Assembly (NCBI GenBank): GCA_964615375.1
Contig: CAZTOW010000027.1
Span: forward strand, 72,069-136,068
DNA: 64,000 nucleotides
Reading direction: 5' to 3'
Source: CAZKWG01 sp964615375
Lineage (GTDB): Bacteria; Myxococcota_A; UBA796; CAZKWG01
A program made the translations under genes and the position numbers. The notes beneath the pieces are model-generated. The model searched no databases, was not told the DNA's origin, and was given only the letters and a program-made list of their open reading frames with translations. Of this stretch, positions 8,271-17,528 are shown in pieces (the stretch's first letter is position 1; the number at the start of each line of letters is the position of its first letter).

Positions 8271-10393
8271 TGCGCGATGACGACGAGGGCGGGGGCCCGC
8301 TCCAGCGTCGCGCGCAGGCACAGCGCGAGGTTCTCCGGGTCCAGGGCCGCGAAGCTCTCGTCCAGGACGACGAGCTCGGCCCGCTGGAGCAGGGCGCGCG
8401 CCAGGTAGAGCCGGCTCTTCTCGCCGTGGGAGAGCTGCCAGCCCGTCTCGCCCACCATCTGCTGGAGCCCGGCCGGCATGCGGTCCAGCAGCGGGCCCAG
8501 CCCCAGGGCCTGGCAGAGCTCGCCGGCCTCCTCCAGGTCCCTGGTGGTGGGCGGCCAGCCGCGCCCCAGCAGGAGGTTGAAGGCGAAGGTGCCCGTGAGG
8601 ACATGGTTCTCGTGGAACTGGGGAGCCGCCGACACCCGCCGCCGCCAGCCCGCCGATCCCAGCGTGGCGCGGTCCAGCCCCTGGAGCAGCAGGAGCCCGG
8701 AGCCGGGCGTGCGCAGGCCCACCAGCAGGCTGGCCAGCGTGGACTTCCCGCCCCCGGAGGGCCCCTCCAGCAGCACCCGGTCCCCGCGCCGGATGACCAG
8801 GGAGACCCCGCTCAGCACCGGCTCGCCCTGGGGACGCCAGGCGAAGCGCAGATCGTGGGCCTCCAGCACCGGGCGCTGCTCGCCGCCGCCCGCCTCCAGG
8901 AAGAGCAGCGTGGGCGCGGCCCGCACGTCCTCCCGCGCCGCGGCGTGGAAGAGGGGCGCGACCTGGCTCCAGGCGATCCAGGCCCCGCCGAGCGAGCTCA
9001 CGCCCGCCCCCAGCGAAGAGAGCGCCCCCAGCGCCATCATCACCCCGCCCACCGCCACGGCCAGCGCCGCCGGGTCCTCTCCCGCCACGAAGCCGGGGGC
9101 GAGGCCCAGCAGGCCCAGCAGCATCCAGCCGCGGGGCAGCACGGCGCTGGTCAGCGCGGTCCATCCGTCCATGCCCCGCCCGTCGCGCAGGTAGCGGGTG
9201 AGCGCCTCGTCCTCGCCCTCGTGCCAGCGCTCGGGGCGCTGCTGGGCGAGCCGGGTGCGGTGGCCGACCATGCGCTCGACGAGCTCGTGCGTGAGCTCCA
9301 GCCGGGTGCGCGTCCAGCGAGCCCGCGCGCCCAGGGCCAGCGCGGTCAGCCCGCAGGCCACGAGGCCCCAGACCCCCAGCAGCCCGACGCGCAGGAGCCC
9401 GCCCTCTCCCTGAGAGAGGACCCAGCCCGCCATGGCGAGCTCGACCAGCGCGATCACCGCCAGCAGCCCGCCGCCCAGGGCCAGGGACTCCACCGCCTCC
9501 GACTCGATGACCCGGCCCAGGAGCTGCCCGGCGCCCTGGTGCCGCACCTCCTCCGGCCCGAGGCGCAGGGCCCCGACCAGCAGGCGCCGCTTGAGCACCG
9601 CCCCGAAGCCCAGGGACAACAACCCCTGGGCGTAGACCGTGACCATGCGGAAGGGGACGGCGCTGAGCAGCAGCAGGGCCCAGGCGGCGAGCCAGCCCAG
9701 CTGAAGCTCGCCGGAGAGCGCCCCCCGCCCGAGCGTGGCCCAGGCCCCCAGCAGCAGCGCGTACTCCACGGCGTGGGCGCCCAGCAGCCCGCCGAAGGCC
9801 CGGATCACCCCGGCGGCGCGGAGCTGCGGCAGGAGGGCGGCGGAGGGCGGGATGCGCAGCAGCCAGCAACCTTGGAGGTAGGCGCCGGCGAGGAGCTGGC
9901 GCATCAGCTCGCGCTCCACCGGGGGGCGGCGCTCCGGCGCCACGCCCGCGGCGTCCAGGAGGCGGGTCACGGCGCCCCGGTGCGGGCGCTCCAGGGGCGC
10001 GCACAGGGCCCGCGCCACGACGGAGACGTCCACCGGGACCACCCGCAGGTCCGGCCCCAGGGCCAGCACGCGCCCCCGCTCGCCGCGGAGCAGGGCCAGC
10101 AGCCCGGGCTCGGGGTCGGGCGTCCAGAGCAGGGCGGGGCCGGCGCGGAGGATCATGCTCTCCACGTCGGGGTAAGGCGAGCTCACGCCCTCCACCTCGA
10201 CCTCCAGGAAATTCCCGGCGGCCTCCAGCCAGCGGTCGAGCGCCTCCGGGTCGCCCACCACCTCGGCGGGGGGGCGGGCCAGGGGCGGGGCGTCGCGCGC
10301 GGGCAGGCCCGCCCGGCGAGCCAGCGCCTCGAGCGCCACCCCGGCGCTCTCCCGCGGCCAGACGGGGAGCAGCGTCGGCGCGGGCGCGCTCAT
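8264..10393 (-). CDS. Peptide-export ABC transporter, permease/ATPase (NHLM ABC2-like)
   Basis: 709 residues. About 170 N-terminal residues form a soluble domain without peptidase residues. Membrane spans follow at about 190-480, then a nucleotide-binding domain with Walker A (GPSGGGKST), signature (LSHGEKSRL) and Walker B (ELVVLDES). A large non-peptidase N-terminal extension followed by an exporter core is the layout of the second ABC protein of NHLM-type RiPP export systems. The start overlaps the stop of the C39-ABC gene by 4 nt (ATGA), so the two are translationally coupled and probably form one export machine. The ATPase domain is secure; the NHLM assignment is inferred from pairing and layout. 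Confidence 0.85.
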   Translation of the reverse strand: MSAPAPTLLPVWPRESAGVALEALARRAGLPARDAPPLARPPAEVVGDPEALDRWLEAAGNFLEVEVEGVSSPYPDVESMILRAGPALLWTPDPEPGLLALLRGERGRVLALGPDLRVVPVDVSVVARALCAPLERPHRGAVTRLLDAAGVAPERRPPVERELMRQLLAGAYLQGCWLLRIPPSAALLPQLRAAGVIRAFGGLLGAHAVEYALLLGAWATLGRGALSGELQLGWLAAWALLLLSAVPFRMVTVYAQGLLSLGFGAVLKRRLLVGALRLGPEEVRHQGAGQLLGRVIESEAVESLALGGGLLAVIALVELAMAGWVLSQGEGGLLRVGLLGVWGLVACGLTALALGARARWTRTRLELTHELVERMVGHRTRLAQQRPERWHEGEDEALTRYLRDGRGMDGWTALTSAVLPRGWMLLGLLGLAPGFVAGEDPAALAVAVGGVMMALGALSSLGAGVSSLGGAWIAWSQVAPLFHAAAREDVRAAPTLLFLEAGGGEQRPVLEAHDLRFAWRPQGEPVLSGVSLVIRRGDRVLLEGPSGGGKSTLASLLVGLRTPGSGLLLLQGLDRATLGSAGWRRRVSAAPQFHENHVLTGTFAFNLLLGRGWPPTTRDLEEAGELCQALGLGPLLDRMPAGLQQMVGETGWQLSHGEKSRLYLARALLQRAELVVLDESFAALDPENLALCLRATLERAPALVVIAHP

Positions 10394-13161
10394 GGCGGCT
10401 CCGCGGCGGGCTGCTCGGTCAGGCGACCCGATCCCAGCACCAGGCGACGCCAGCGCGCGCTGCCCCAGAGCCCGCGGCGGACGTCACCCTCGGCGTCCAG
10501 GAGGGCGCGGTAGCGGCTCTCCGGGTCCGCCGCCAGCAGCGCGGGCGGGGCGTCCTCCACCACGCGACCGCCCTCGACCACCAGCACGCGCGGAAAATCG
10601 AAGGTGTCGCCCACGTCGTGCGTCACACAGAGGAGGGTGGCCCCGTGCCAGCGCCGCCGCGCCCGCGCCAGCAGCGCGTGGCGTCGGTCGCGGTCCAGCC
10701 CGCGGAAGGGCTCGTCCAGCAGCACGAGGCGCGCGTCCCCGCGCAGCGCCGCCCGCCCCAGCCGCACGCGCTGGCCCTGCCCGCCCGAGAGCAGCGCCCC
10801 GCCCTCTCCCAGCCGGGTGGCGAGCCCGTCGGGCAGGCGCTCCAGCACGTCGCGCAGGTCGGCGGTCTCCATCGCCTCGCTCAGCGCGGCGGCCTCCTCC
10901 GGGTCCGCGCCGTAGAGCAGGTTCTCCAGGAAGGGCTGGTTCCAGAGCTGCACGGCCGGGTCCACCCAGGCGGTCTCGCGCCGCAGCCGCGCCAGGCGCT
11001 CGCCCTCCAGCGGCTCGCCGTCCACCAGCACCCGACCCTCCGACGCGCGGTGCCAGCCCAGCAGCAGGCCGAGGAAGCTCGACTTCCCCGCCCCGGAGGA
11101 GCCGACCACTGCGACGTGCTCGCCCGGCTCCAGGCGCAGGTCCAGGTCGGTCAGGATCCGGTGCCCGGCGGCCAGCACGCCCACGCCCTCGAAGGCCAGC
11201 GCCACCCCCGGGCTCGGCGCGGCGGGGCTGGAGGCCACCGGCCCGATCCCGTCGGTCTCGTCGGGGGCCCCGAGCGGCTCCAGCAGGCGCAGGGTCACGT
11301 TGCGCAGGCCCGGGTACTGCCGCGAGGCCTGGGCCACGGCCTGCCCCAGCGCGGGCATGCTCAGCGCCCACCAGGCCAGCAGCAGCACGCCCCCGCCCGT
11401 GGGGTTCAGCAGGAGCCAGGCCAGGAGCAGCGCCCCGGCGATGCTGAAGCCGATCAGCGCCTGGGCGCCCTCCACCCCCACCGCCACGCGCTGGGCGTCC
11501 AGGCCGGCGCGGGTCCAGGCCGTGAGCAGGCTCTCGTGCTGGCGCCGCACGGCCGCCTCCGCCCCGTGCGTGCGCACCGCCGTCAGGCCCAGGAGCGCGT
11601 CCAGGTAGAAGCGGCTCAAGGAGCCGAGGTGCGTGCGGAATCGCAGATCCCGCTCCGTGAGCACGGGCTGGATGGCCAGCGGCAGCGCCACGCTGGCCAC
11701 AGCCGCCAGGAGGGCCAGCGGGGTCAGGCGCGGGTCGAGCCAGGCGATGCCCGCGGCGGTGAACAGCAGGGCCAGGGCCGCGCGCAGCAGCCCGACGCCG
11801 AGGTTGGGCAGGGCCCGCACGATGTGGGCGCTGTGTCCGCGCTCCGCCATGTCCGAGGTCGGCCGACTCTGCAGGTAGCGGTCGCCGAGGCGGGGGATCT
11901 TCTCCTGGAAGGCCACCCGCAGGCGCAGCTCCAGGAGGCGCCCCATGCGCAGGGACAGGCTGGCCAGCCCCCACTCGACGCCCAGCAGGCCAAGCGCGAA
12001 GAGCCCGAGCATCCCCAGGCCCGAGGCCCGCTGGAGCCCGAGCTCCAGGCTGCCGCCCAGGTCCAGCAGGCCGCGCAGCAGCAGGGCCTCCACCATCACG
12101 CCGAGCGCGGCGATGGTGGCCGCCCCCACCAGGACCGCGGGCGAGAGGAGCCCGTCGGCGCGGAGCGTGTCCAGCAGGTCCTGGAGCGGGCGGGCGGGCG
12201 GCTCGGAGAGCGCGGCGGCGAGCGCGGGCGACAGGGGCGGGGGCGGGGGCTCCTCTCCAGACTCCTCGGCTTCGGGCGGGGGCTCCTCCGCGCCGAGCGG
12301 GTCGGGCGACTCGGGCTCATCCAGCGGATCCTCGCCCGGGGGGAGCTCGCGCTGAACGCCGCGCACCCGCACCAGCACGGCCCCCCGCACCAGCATCGCC
12401 CCGCCCGCCTCGGGTCGGTCATCGGGCGCGGCGAACCACATCAGCCGGGGGATCAGGGTCAGGGCGGAGGCCGGATCGGCCAGGGCGCGCTCCACCAGCG
12501 CGCGGACGAGACCGGCGGCCTCCTGCCCCCGGCGCACGCCGCCCGCCTTCGCCAGGGCCTCGAACATGCGCGTCACGGCGTCCAACACAGGGAGCCCAAG
12601 CTGCGACGGGTCGGCGTCCGCTCGCGTCACGAGGCGCGCGATCTCCTCGGCGCCGAGCCCGAGCACGCCCAGCCGCTCGCGCAGCCTGCCCAGGAAGCGT
12701 CGCGAGCGCAGATAGGGCCGCACCGCCTCCAAGGGCAGGTGCATGGCATGCAGGTACAGATCGGCGCGGAAGCGGTCGATGTGGATCCAGCGCCTCCCCA
12801 GGCCCGGATCCATGACCTGCACCCAGGGCCCCACCAGGCTCCAGACGACGACGAAGTGCGTCTGGCCATCCGGGTGTCGAATGACGATCAGCGCGGGCAG
12901 GTAGTCGGAGCGCTCGCTGAAGACGTGATCCTCGGGGACGATGACCTGCTCTACGGCGAGGCCCAGCTGTCGCGCGATATCCTCCAACGTGTCGATGGAG
13001 GTTCCGTCCACGTCCGTCTGGCACGCCTCGCGCAGCCGTCCATAGCTGACAGAGACGTGAAAGCCCTCCAGCAGCGCCTTGAGGCTGGCGGGACCGCAGT
13101 CCATCGCCGAGGTCTGGACGACCTCCGGCACGATCCAGCGGCGACGCGACCGGCGCGACAT
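10390..13161 (-). CDS. C39 peptidase-containing ABC transporter (RiPP/bacteriocin exporter)
   Basis: 923 residues from the ATG at 13161. Residues 10-140 are a C39 protease with the full catalytic set: Gln16, Cys22 (MDCGPAS), His102 (QTHFVVVW) and Asp118 (VMDPG). These proteases cut after double-glycine leaders during export. Residues 140-345 are an unusual insert (helical segment, beta-like segment, acidic Pro-rich linker) before the membrane domain. The ATPase domain has Walker A (GSSGAGKSS), signature (LSGGQGQRV) and Walker B (LVLLDEP). The typical family length is about 700, so this protein is some 200 residues longer. No double-glycine precursor gene is seen nearby. An upstream start at 13254 is possible but less likely. 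Confidence 0.9.
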   Translation of the reverse strand: MSRRSRRRWIVPEVVQTSAMDCGPASLKALLEGFHVSVSYGRLREACQTDVDGTSIDTLEDIARQLGLAVEQVIVPEDHVFSERSDYLPALIVIRHPDGQTHFVVVWSLVGPWVQVMDPGLGRRWIHIDRFRADLYLHAMHLPLEAVRPYLRSRRFLGRLRERLGVLGLGAEEIARLVTRADADPSQLGLPVLDAVTRMFEALAKAGGVRRGQEAAGLVRALVERALADPASALTLIPRLMWFAAPDDRPEAGGAMLVRGAVLVRVRGVQRELPPGEDPLDEPESPDPLGAEEPPPEAEESGEEPPPPPLSPALAAALSEPPARPLQDLLDTLRADGLLSPAVLVGAATIAALGVMVEALLLRGLLDLGGSLELGLQRASGLGMLGLFALGLLGVEWGLASLSLRMGRLLELRLRVAFQEKIPRLGDRYLQSRPTSDMAERGHSAHIVRALPNLGVGLLRAALALLFTAAGIAWLDPRLTPLALLAAVASVALPLAIQPVLTERDLRFRTHLGSLSRFYLDALLGLTAVRTHGAEAAVRRQHESLLTAWTRAGLDAQRVAVGVEGAQALIGFSIAGALLLAWLLLNPTGGGVLLLAWWALSMPALGQAVAQASRQYPGLRNVTLRLLEPLGAPDETDGIGPVASSPAAPSPGVALAFEGVGVLAAGHRILTDLDLRLEPGEHVAVVGSSGAGKSSFLGLLLGWHRASEGRVLVDGEPLEGERLARLRRETAWVDPAVQLWNQPFLENLLYGADPEEAAALSEAMETADLRDVLERLPDGLATRLGEGGALLSGGQGQRVRLGRAALRGDARLVLLDEPFRGLDRDRRHALLARARRRWHGATLLCVTHDVGDTFDFPRVLVVEGGRVVEDAPPALLAADPESRYRALLDAEGDVRRGLWGSARWRRLVLGSGRLTEQPAAEPP

Positions 13162-13233
13162 CAGGCGTCCCCGGCCGCGGATGCGGCAGAGATGGGCACG
13201 GAGACACGGAGGGAGGGGCGGCGCACCCTGCCT

Positions 13234-13261
13234 CTTATTCCACTGGCACAGCACTTGTCCA
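13234..13261 (-). promoter_or_regulatory. Possible promoter of the peptide-exporter operon
   Basis: On the minus strand, TGGACA (13261-13256) is followed after 16 nt by AATAAG (13239-13234), a weak sigma-70-like pair about 70 nt upstream of the C39-ABC start. Support is by pattern only. Confidence 0.25.
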
Positions 13262-13370
13262 CGCGCCCGATCTACGTTACACTCAGAGCGGAGCCCTCTG
13301 TGGCTCCGGTGGCGAGCTCAAAGAGCATCGTGATCGCGAGACCTCTCGCGTCAGTGGCCGACGTGTGACC

Positions 13371-13610
13371 ATGGAGGAGCAGATGGGTGAGCTGATCCCT
13401 GGGAGTGTGGAGTATACCGTACTTTTGTACAGTGTCAGCGAGCCGGGCGCGTGGCGCGAGGACGACATCGCCGACGACCTCCCGGACGGTGATCTCGAGC
13501 AGGTGAGGTCCGCGGTGCAGGGCCTCCTCGCGCGCGGCCTCATCCATCGGAACAGCACAGACGAGCGCCTCTGGCCGCTCCGGGCCGGTCGAGAGGTCAT
13601 ACAGCGCTGA
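13371..13610 (+). CDS. Small winged-helix-like protein
   Basis: 79 residues from the ATG at 13371. GTG 13365 and ATG 13383 (preceded by GGAGGAG) are alternatives. The sequence predicts helices followed by a beta wing: DDIADDL, LEQVRSAVQGLLARGLIHR, then NSTDERLWPLRAGREVIQ. The 'LLxRGLIxR...Px.AG' pattern resembles small winged-helix DNA-binding proteins. It is divergent from the peptide exporter, so it might regulate that operon. It lacks a double-glycine leader and is not an obvious RiPP precursor. Confidence 0.55.
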   Translation: MEEQMGELIPGSVEYTVLLYSVSEPGAWREDDIADDLPDGDLEQVRSAVQGLLARGLIHRNSTDERLWPLRAGREVIQR

Positions 13611-13635
13611 GAGGCGCCGACGGCGTTCGTCTGCG

Positions 13636-15108
13636 CTAGCTTCCGAAGCCGCTTCGTTTCGTGCCGCGACGGGCCCGAGACACGGTGAACGCGGCGAGGA
13701 GAAGCGTAGACAGGGACGTCCGCGGGCTGGACCTCGTGGCGCATGCGCACTCCTTGGAGGAGAGCTCATAGGAGATCTCCCCCTCTGTGGCGGTGTCTGC
13801 GCTGTCTCCGGGCGTCTCGCCGCCCTCTCCGCCCCCCTCTCCGCCGCTGTCTCCACCCGGCGAAGCCTCGGGCCGCTCGCCCCCGCGCAGGACGTGGAGC
13901 ACCCCCCGCCCCATCGTCTCGCCCAGCGCGGTGACGAGGGTGTCGGCGTACCCGTCGCCGTCCAGGTCCCCTCCCCCGTCCATGGCGAAGCCGAGCCAGT
14001 CCTGGGTGCCCTCGGCGCCCACGCTCAGGCTCCCCTCGGCGTCCGCCAGCCCGCCCGGCGCGCCCCAGAGCGTGTGGAGGGCTCCCCGCCCGCGCTGGTG
14101 GAAGTAGGCCCCCACCAACAGATCGGCGTGACCGTCCGCGTCGATGTCCCCCGGGCCCGCGAGCGCGGCGCCGTAGGCGGAGAACTCCGACGGGCCGGAC
14201 AGCGTGCTCGCCAGCGTGGGCGCGCCGTCCGCGCTCCCCAGGTAGACGAAGGTGGAGCCCAGATCCTCGGTCCCGCCCGGCGCGCCCACCGCGAGCTCGC
14301 CGAGCCCGTCCCCGTCCAGGTCGCCGAGGCCCGCCACGGCCGCCCCGAAGTTCAACCCCTCGGACCCGTCCGCCAGGCGCGCGTCCGACTCGCCGCCGGG
14401 GCCCTCGACCCCGCCCAGGAAGAGGTGGACCTCCCCCGCACCGTTGGCCTTGCGCGCCCCCACCAGCAGATCGGCGTAGCCGTCGCCGTTCATGTCCCCT
14501 GCGCCGCTGAGCGCCCCGCCGAAGGCCCCCGCCGGGCTCACGCCGGAGAGGGTGCGGTCCTGCTCGGCGGGCAGCCCCTCGGCGGATCCGTAGAAGAGGA
14601 GGGTGAGCCCCAGATCCTCCTCGCTCTCCTGGGATCCGACCGCCAGGTCGTCGTAGCCGTCCCCGTTCATGTCCCCGGCGGCGGCGATCTCCTCGCCCAC
14701 GGTGGCGTCGCAGGCGGGGCCGCTGATCCGGTGGGGGGTGGCCAGGTCCAGCCCGCCGCGGGCGCCCAGGTAGACGTAGACCATCCCCGCGCAGGAGCGC
14801 TCGCCCACGGCCAGATCGGCGAGCCCGTCCCCGTCCACGTCCCCGGCCGCGGAGACCTCCACGGCGTAGTCGCCCTCCTCGTCGAGGCTGTACAGCTCCT
14901 GGTCCGGCGGGTTGGCCAGCTCGCCCGCGCCGCCCAGGTACAGGTAGGCGCGCGCGCCCTCGCTGCCCGGCGCGCCCACCAGCGCGTCGTCGTAGCCGTC
15001 GCCGTTGACGTCCCCGGGGCCCGCCACGGCCATGCCGTACCACAGGCTCTCCGAGGGTGATCCGATCTCCTCCGCTACAGCCAGCGCGCACAGCAGGAGC
15101 AGGGTCAT
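13636..15108 (-). CDS. FG-GAP (integrin-alpha-like) repeat surface protein with MYXO-CTERM tail
   Basis: 490 residues. The ATG at 15108 has GGGAGG 4 nt upstream and starts a signal peptide (MTLLLLCALAVAEE). Seven FG-GAP repeats follow, each with a calcium-binding D-x-D/N-G-D-G core (for example GDVNGDGYDDALVGAPG, GDMNGDGYADLLVGARK), predicting a seven-bladed beta-propeller exposed at the surface. A Gly/Asp/Thr linker leads to a C-terminal tail with C-A-C, a hydrophobic stretch and basic residues, consistent with MYXO-CTERM sorting. The 922-residue longer frame is rejected because its extra part runs antisense-style through the phosphoesterase gene. Confidence 0.85.
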   Translation of the reverse strand: MTLLLLCALAVAEEIGSPSESLWYGMAVAGPGDVNGDGYDDALVGAPGSEGARAYLYLGGAGELANPPDQELYSLDEEGDYAVEVSAAGDVDGDGLADLAVGERSCAGMVYVYLGARGGLDLATPHRISGPACDATVGEEIAAAGDMNGDGYDDLAVGSQESEEDLGLTLLFYGSAEGLPAEQDRTLSGVSPAGAFGGALSGAGDMNGDGYADLLVGARKANGAGEVHLFLGGVEGPGGESDARLADGSEGLNFGAAVAGLGDLDGDGLGELAVGAPGGTEDLGSTFVYLGSADGAPTLASTLSGPSEFSAYGAALAGPGDIDADGHADLLVGAYFHQRGRGALHTLWGAPGGLADAEGSLSVGAEGTQDWLGFAMDGGGDLDGDGYADTLVTALGETMGRGVLHVLRGGERPEASPGGDSGGEGGGEGGETPGDSADTATEGEISYELSSKECACATRSSPRTSLSTLLLAAFTVSRARRGTKRSGFGS

Positions 15109-15125
15109 GGGGCCTCCCGACGGGA

Positions 15126-15947
15126 TCAGGCCTCCGGGTAGAGCTGGAGGATCTCCCGCCCAGGGGCCAGATCGTACACGCTCTCGTAGCGAGCCGACAG
15201 GTCCAGGAGCAGGTATCGCTTCTGGGCGCGCGTGGTGCCGAAGATCGCCATGCCGAGCTGGTTGCGCTCCTCGATGTACCAGCCCTTGGGGTCGATCTCG
15301 TGCCCGTGGACCACGAAGCGGAGCGGGGCGCTGCCCTCGGAGCAGGCGGCGAGCAGGCGGTCGGTGGTCTCGGGAGGCTGGCAGCGCGGGCGCAGCAGGC
15401 CGGAGAGCAGGGCGTGGTGCTCGGCGCGGGTCGCTGGGAGCGCCACGGCCTCCAGGTCCTCGGGGCGCTCGAAGACCGCGTCGGGGCAGGCGTGCGCCAG
15501 CAGCGCGCCGCAGGGCGTGGCCACCAGCAGCGGGGCCCGCGCCAGCAGCAGATCCAGGGCCTCGTGCCCCCGCGCGCTCATGGAGCCCTCGAGGTGAGCC
15601 GCCTCGTCCGCCCAGAACTTGCGGGTGGGCACGCCGCCCAGGTGCGCCCACTCGTGGTTGCCCAGCAGCACGTGGACCTGGCCCGGGACGTGGTCCTGCA
15701 GGTGGACGAAGCCCTGCACCAGCGCGTCGGAGGCGTCGTCGAAGTCGTAGAGGTCCGGCCAGCGGGCGCGGGCGCGGGGGTCCGGCCCGTGGACGACGTC
15801 CCCGAGCTGCACCCACTGGGCGTCGGGGTCGTCCGTCAGCAGCTCGGTGAACAGCGCGCGCAGGCGGAGGAAGTCCTCCTCGTTGCCGTGGATGTCCGGG
15901 CTGACGAGGAGCCTGCCGCGCGCGGGGAGCCGGTGGAGGCGAGCCAT
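15126..15947 (-). CDS. Calcineurin-like metallophosphoesterase
   Basis: 273 residues from the ATG at 15947. The metal-binding motifs are in order: SPDIHGNEEDF (D-x-H), LGDVVHG (GD), LLGNHEW (GNHE), HACPDAV and VVHGHEI (GHxH-like). This is the dinuclear-metal phosphoesterase fold of PPP-type phosphatases and bis(5'-nucleosyl)-tetraphosphatases, and the substrate cannot be told. The longer frame beginning at 16106 adds an Arg-rich sequence that overlaps the divergent SRPBCC gene and is unlikely to be translated. It lies 17 nt upstream of the FG-GAP gene on the same strand. Confidence 0.88.
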   Translation of the reverse strand: MARLHRLPARGRLLVSPDIHGNEEDFLRLRALFTELLTDDPDAQWVQLGDVVHGPDPRARARWPDLYDFDDASDALVQGFVHLQDHVPGQVHVLLGNHEWAHLGGVPTRKFWADEAAHLEGSMSARGHEALDLLLARAPLLVATPCGALLAHACPDAVFERPEDLEAVALPATRAEHHALLSGLLRPRCQPPETTDRLLAACSEGSAPLRFVVHGHEIDPKGWYIEERNQLGMAIFGTTRAQKRYLLLDLSARYESVYDLAPGREILQLYPEA

Positions 15948-16054
15948 GGGGGACAGCAGCGTGCGGCAGACGGGGCGGGCTGTCAAGAGGTGCGCGAGCG
16001 CCGATCCCAGCCACCGCTCCCGTCGTATCTTCTGCTCCCCGCCTCGGAGCCCGC

Positions 16055-16534
16055 ATGCCCTGGACCTGCCGCCCCGTCGAGCTCGACTTCGTCGAGCGCG
16101 CTCCACACGAGTTCCTCACCGAGGCGGAGCTCCCCGCCCCGCCCGAGCGCGTCTTCGAGGTCCTGGCGGACATCGACTCCTGGCCGCGCTGGTTCGACGA
16201 CATGCGGGCCGCGCGCTGGACCGGGACCCAGAAGAGCGGCGTGGGCGCCACCCGCGAGATGACCCTGGGCATCATCCGGGTGGACGAGACCATGCTCTGC
16301 TGGGAGCCCGGCCGCCGCTTCTCCTTCCGCATCGACACGGGCACCCTGCCCCTGCTGCGGGCCATGGTGGAGGACTGGCAGCTGAGGCCCACGCAGAACG
16401 GCACGCATCTGGTCTGGCGGGTGGGCTACGACCCGAGCCTGCTCACCCGCCTGGTCCACCCCATCGCCCGCGCCATCTTCGGGCGGCAGTTCCGGCGGAC
16501 GGCCGAGGGTTTGAAGCGCTACCTGGCGGCCTGA
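16055..16534 (+). CDS. SRPBCC (START-like) family protein
   Basis: 159 residues matching the polyketide cyclase/dehydrase-like SRPBCC fold: AELPAPPERVFEVLADIDSW near the N-terminus, central strands with G-V-G-A-T-R-E-M, and a long C-terminal helix (FGRQFRRTAEGLKRYLAA). Members bind hydrophobic ligands in a helix-grip cavity; no substrate can be inferred. It is divergent from the phosphoesterase with about 107 nt between starts. Confidence 0.82.
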   Translation: MPWTCRPVELDFVERAPHEFLTEAELPAPPERVFEVLADIDSWPRWFDDMRAARWTGTQKSGVGATREMTLGIIRVDETMLCWEPGRRFSFRIDTGTLPLLRAMVEDWQLRPTQNGTHLVWRVGYDPSLLTRLVHPIARAIFGRQFRRTAEGLKRYLAA

Positions 16535-16561
16535 GCGCCTGGAGGCCTGAACGTCGCGGCC

Positions 16562-17527
16562 TCAGAGGTCACCCGTGGTTCCCTCCTCCTGGAGCAGCCT
16601 GGGGAGCGCGCGCTCCAGCGCGAGCCGCTCGCCCAGCACGCGCTGTCCCTCCGGGCTCGGGTGATCGTGATCGGCCGGGTTCGCCGGGTAGAAGCTCTCC
16701 TGGGGGAGCCCCGCGAGAAGAGCGCCTAGGTCGAGGTACGGGATCTGCAGCTCCTCGAGCGCCTGGTGCTGGGCCTCGAGCCAGGCGCGGTGCTTCTCGC
16801 AGAAGGCGGCGTCGGCCTCGCAATGCTCGCCCGCGAAGACGTGAGGGACCAGCGTGATGACCTTGAAGTCGGCCCCCAGCGCGCGGGCCTGCGCCGCCAT
16901 GTCCAGGACCTGGGCCTTGTAGAACCCCAGGTCGGGGCGCTCCTCCACGCCGGGGGCCAGCAGCGCGCCCTCCACGGCGCGGGCGAGGGCCGAGGCGCGG
17001 CGGAGCGGGCTCGGGAGGAGGGCGCCCTGCGTGCCCACCCAGACCGGGTAGCCGAAGCGGCCGAGCTGAACGGTGGTGTTGCGCAGGACGTCGTTGGTGT
17101 AGCTGGCGTACCAGACCTCGTCGGGCTCCCAGCGGGCGGCCTGGTGGCGCAGCGTCGCGGCGCAGCCCTCGGCGTCGTAGCCGTAGTGGCCGAAGTTGAG
17201 GATCTGGAGAAGCTCGCCGTACTGGTCGCGCAGCGTGTCCTCCATCACCCGCGTCCAGGTCTGCTCCGCCGTGCCCGTGCCCCAGGTCATCGAGTCGCCC
17301 AGCACGACGACGCGCCGCAGCCCCGGGGCGGGGCCCGGCGGGATCTCGCGCTCGTGGAAGCCCCAGGCGTTGGCGCCGTGCGTGTGGGGGGTGCTGGCGA
17401 AGCCGCGGCCGGGCTCGTCCCAGGGGAAGAGGACCGTGCCCTCCTCGCGCCGGAAGAAGGCCTCGGCCACACCCAGCGAGAGCGCCGTGGAGGCCAGCAT
17501 CAAGCCCAGCTTGTAGAGGGACCTCAC
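16562..17527 (-). CDS. SGNH/GDSL-type hydrolase, membrane-anchored or secreted
   Basis: 321 residues from a GTG at 17527, one nt past the stop of the ABC permease, with GGGGAG upstream. The N-terminus (MRSLYKLGLMLASTALSLGV) is a signal or anchor. Block I is VVLGDSMTWGTG with the nucleophilic Ser. Block V (DHDHPSPEGQ) supplies the Asp and His. A YASYTND motif supplies the block III Asn. Such enzymes are esterases or acetylhydrolases acting on lipids or glycans. The longer 362-residue frame overlaps the permease gene. Confidence 0.85.
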   Translation of the reverse strand: MRSLYKLGLMLASTALSLGVAEAFFRREEGTVLFPWDEPGRGFASTPHTHGANAWGFHEREIPPGPAPGLRRVVVLGDSMTWGTGTAEQTWTRVMEDTLRDQYGELLQILNFGHYGYDAEGCAATLRHQAARWEPDEVWYASYTNDVLRNTTVQLGRFGYPVWVGTQGALLPSPLRRASALARAVEGALLAPGVEERPDLGFYKAQVLDMAAQARALGADFKVITLVPHVFAGEHCEADAAFCEKHRAWLEAQHQALEELQIPYLDLGALLAGLPQESFYPANPADHDHPSPEGQRVLGERLALERALPRLLQEEGTTGDL

Positions 17528-17528
17528 C

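Noticed and set aside
13371..13610. The small divergent gene as the RiPP precursor of the C39 exporter
   Set aside because: It has no double-glycine leader and looks like a winged helix; it is also in the opposite orientation.
13636..16404. A 922-codon frame extending the FG-GAP gene upstream
   Set aside because: The extra 5' part overlaps the phosphoesterase in another frame and is Arg/Pro-rich; ATG 15108 has a strong ribosome site and signal peptide.
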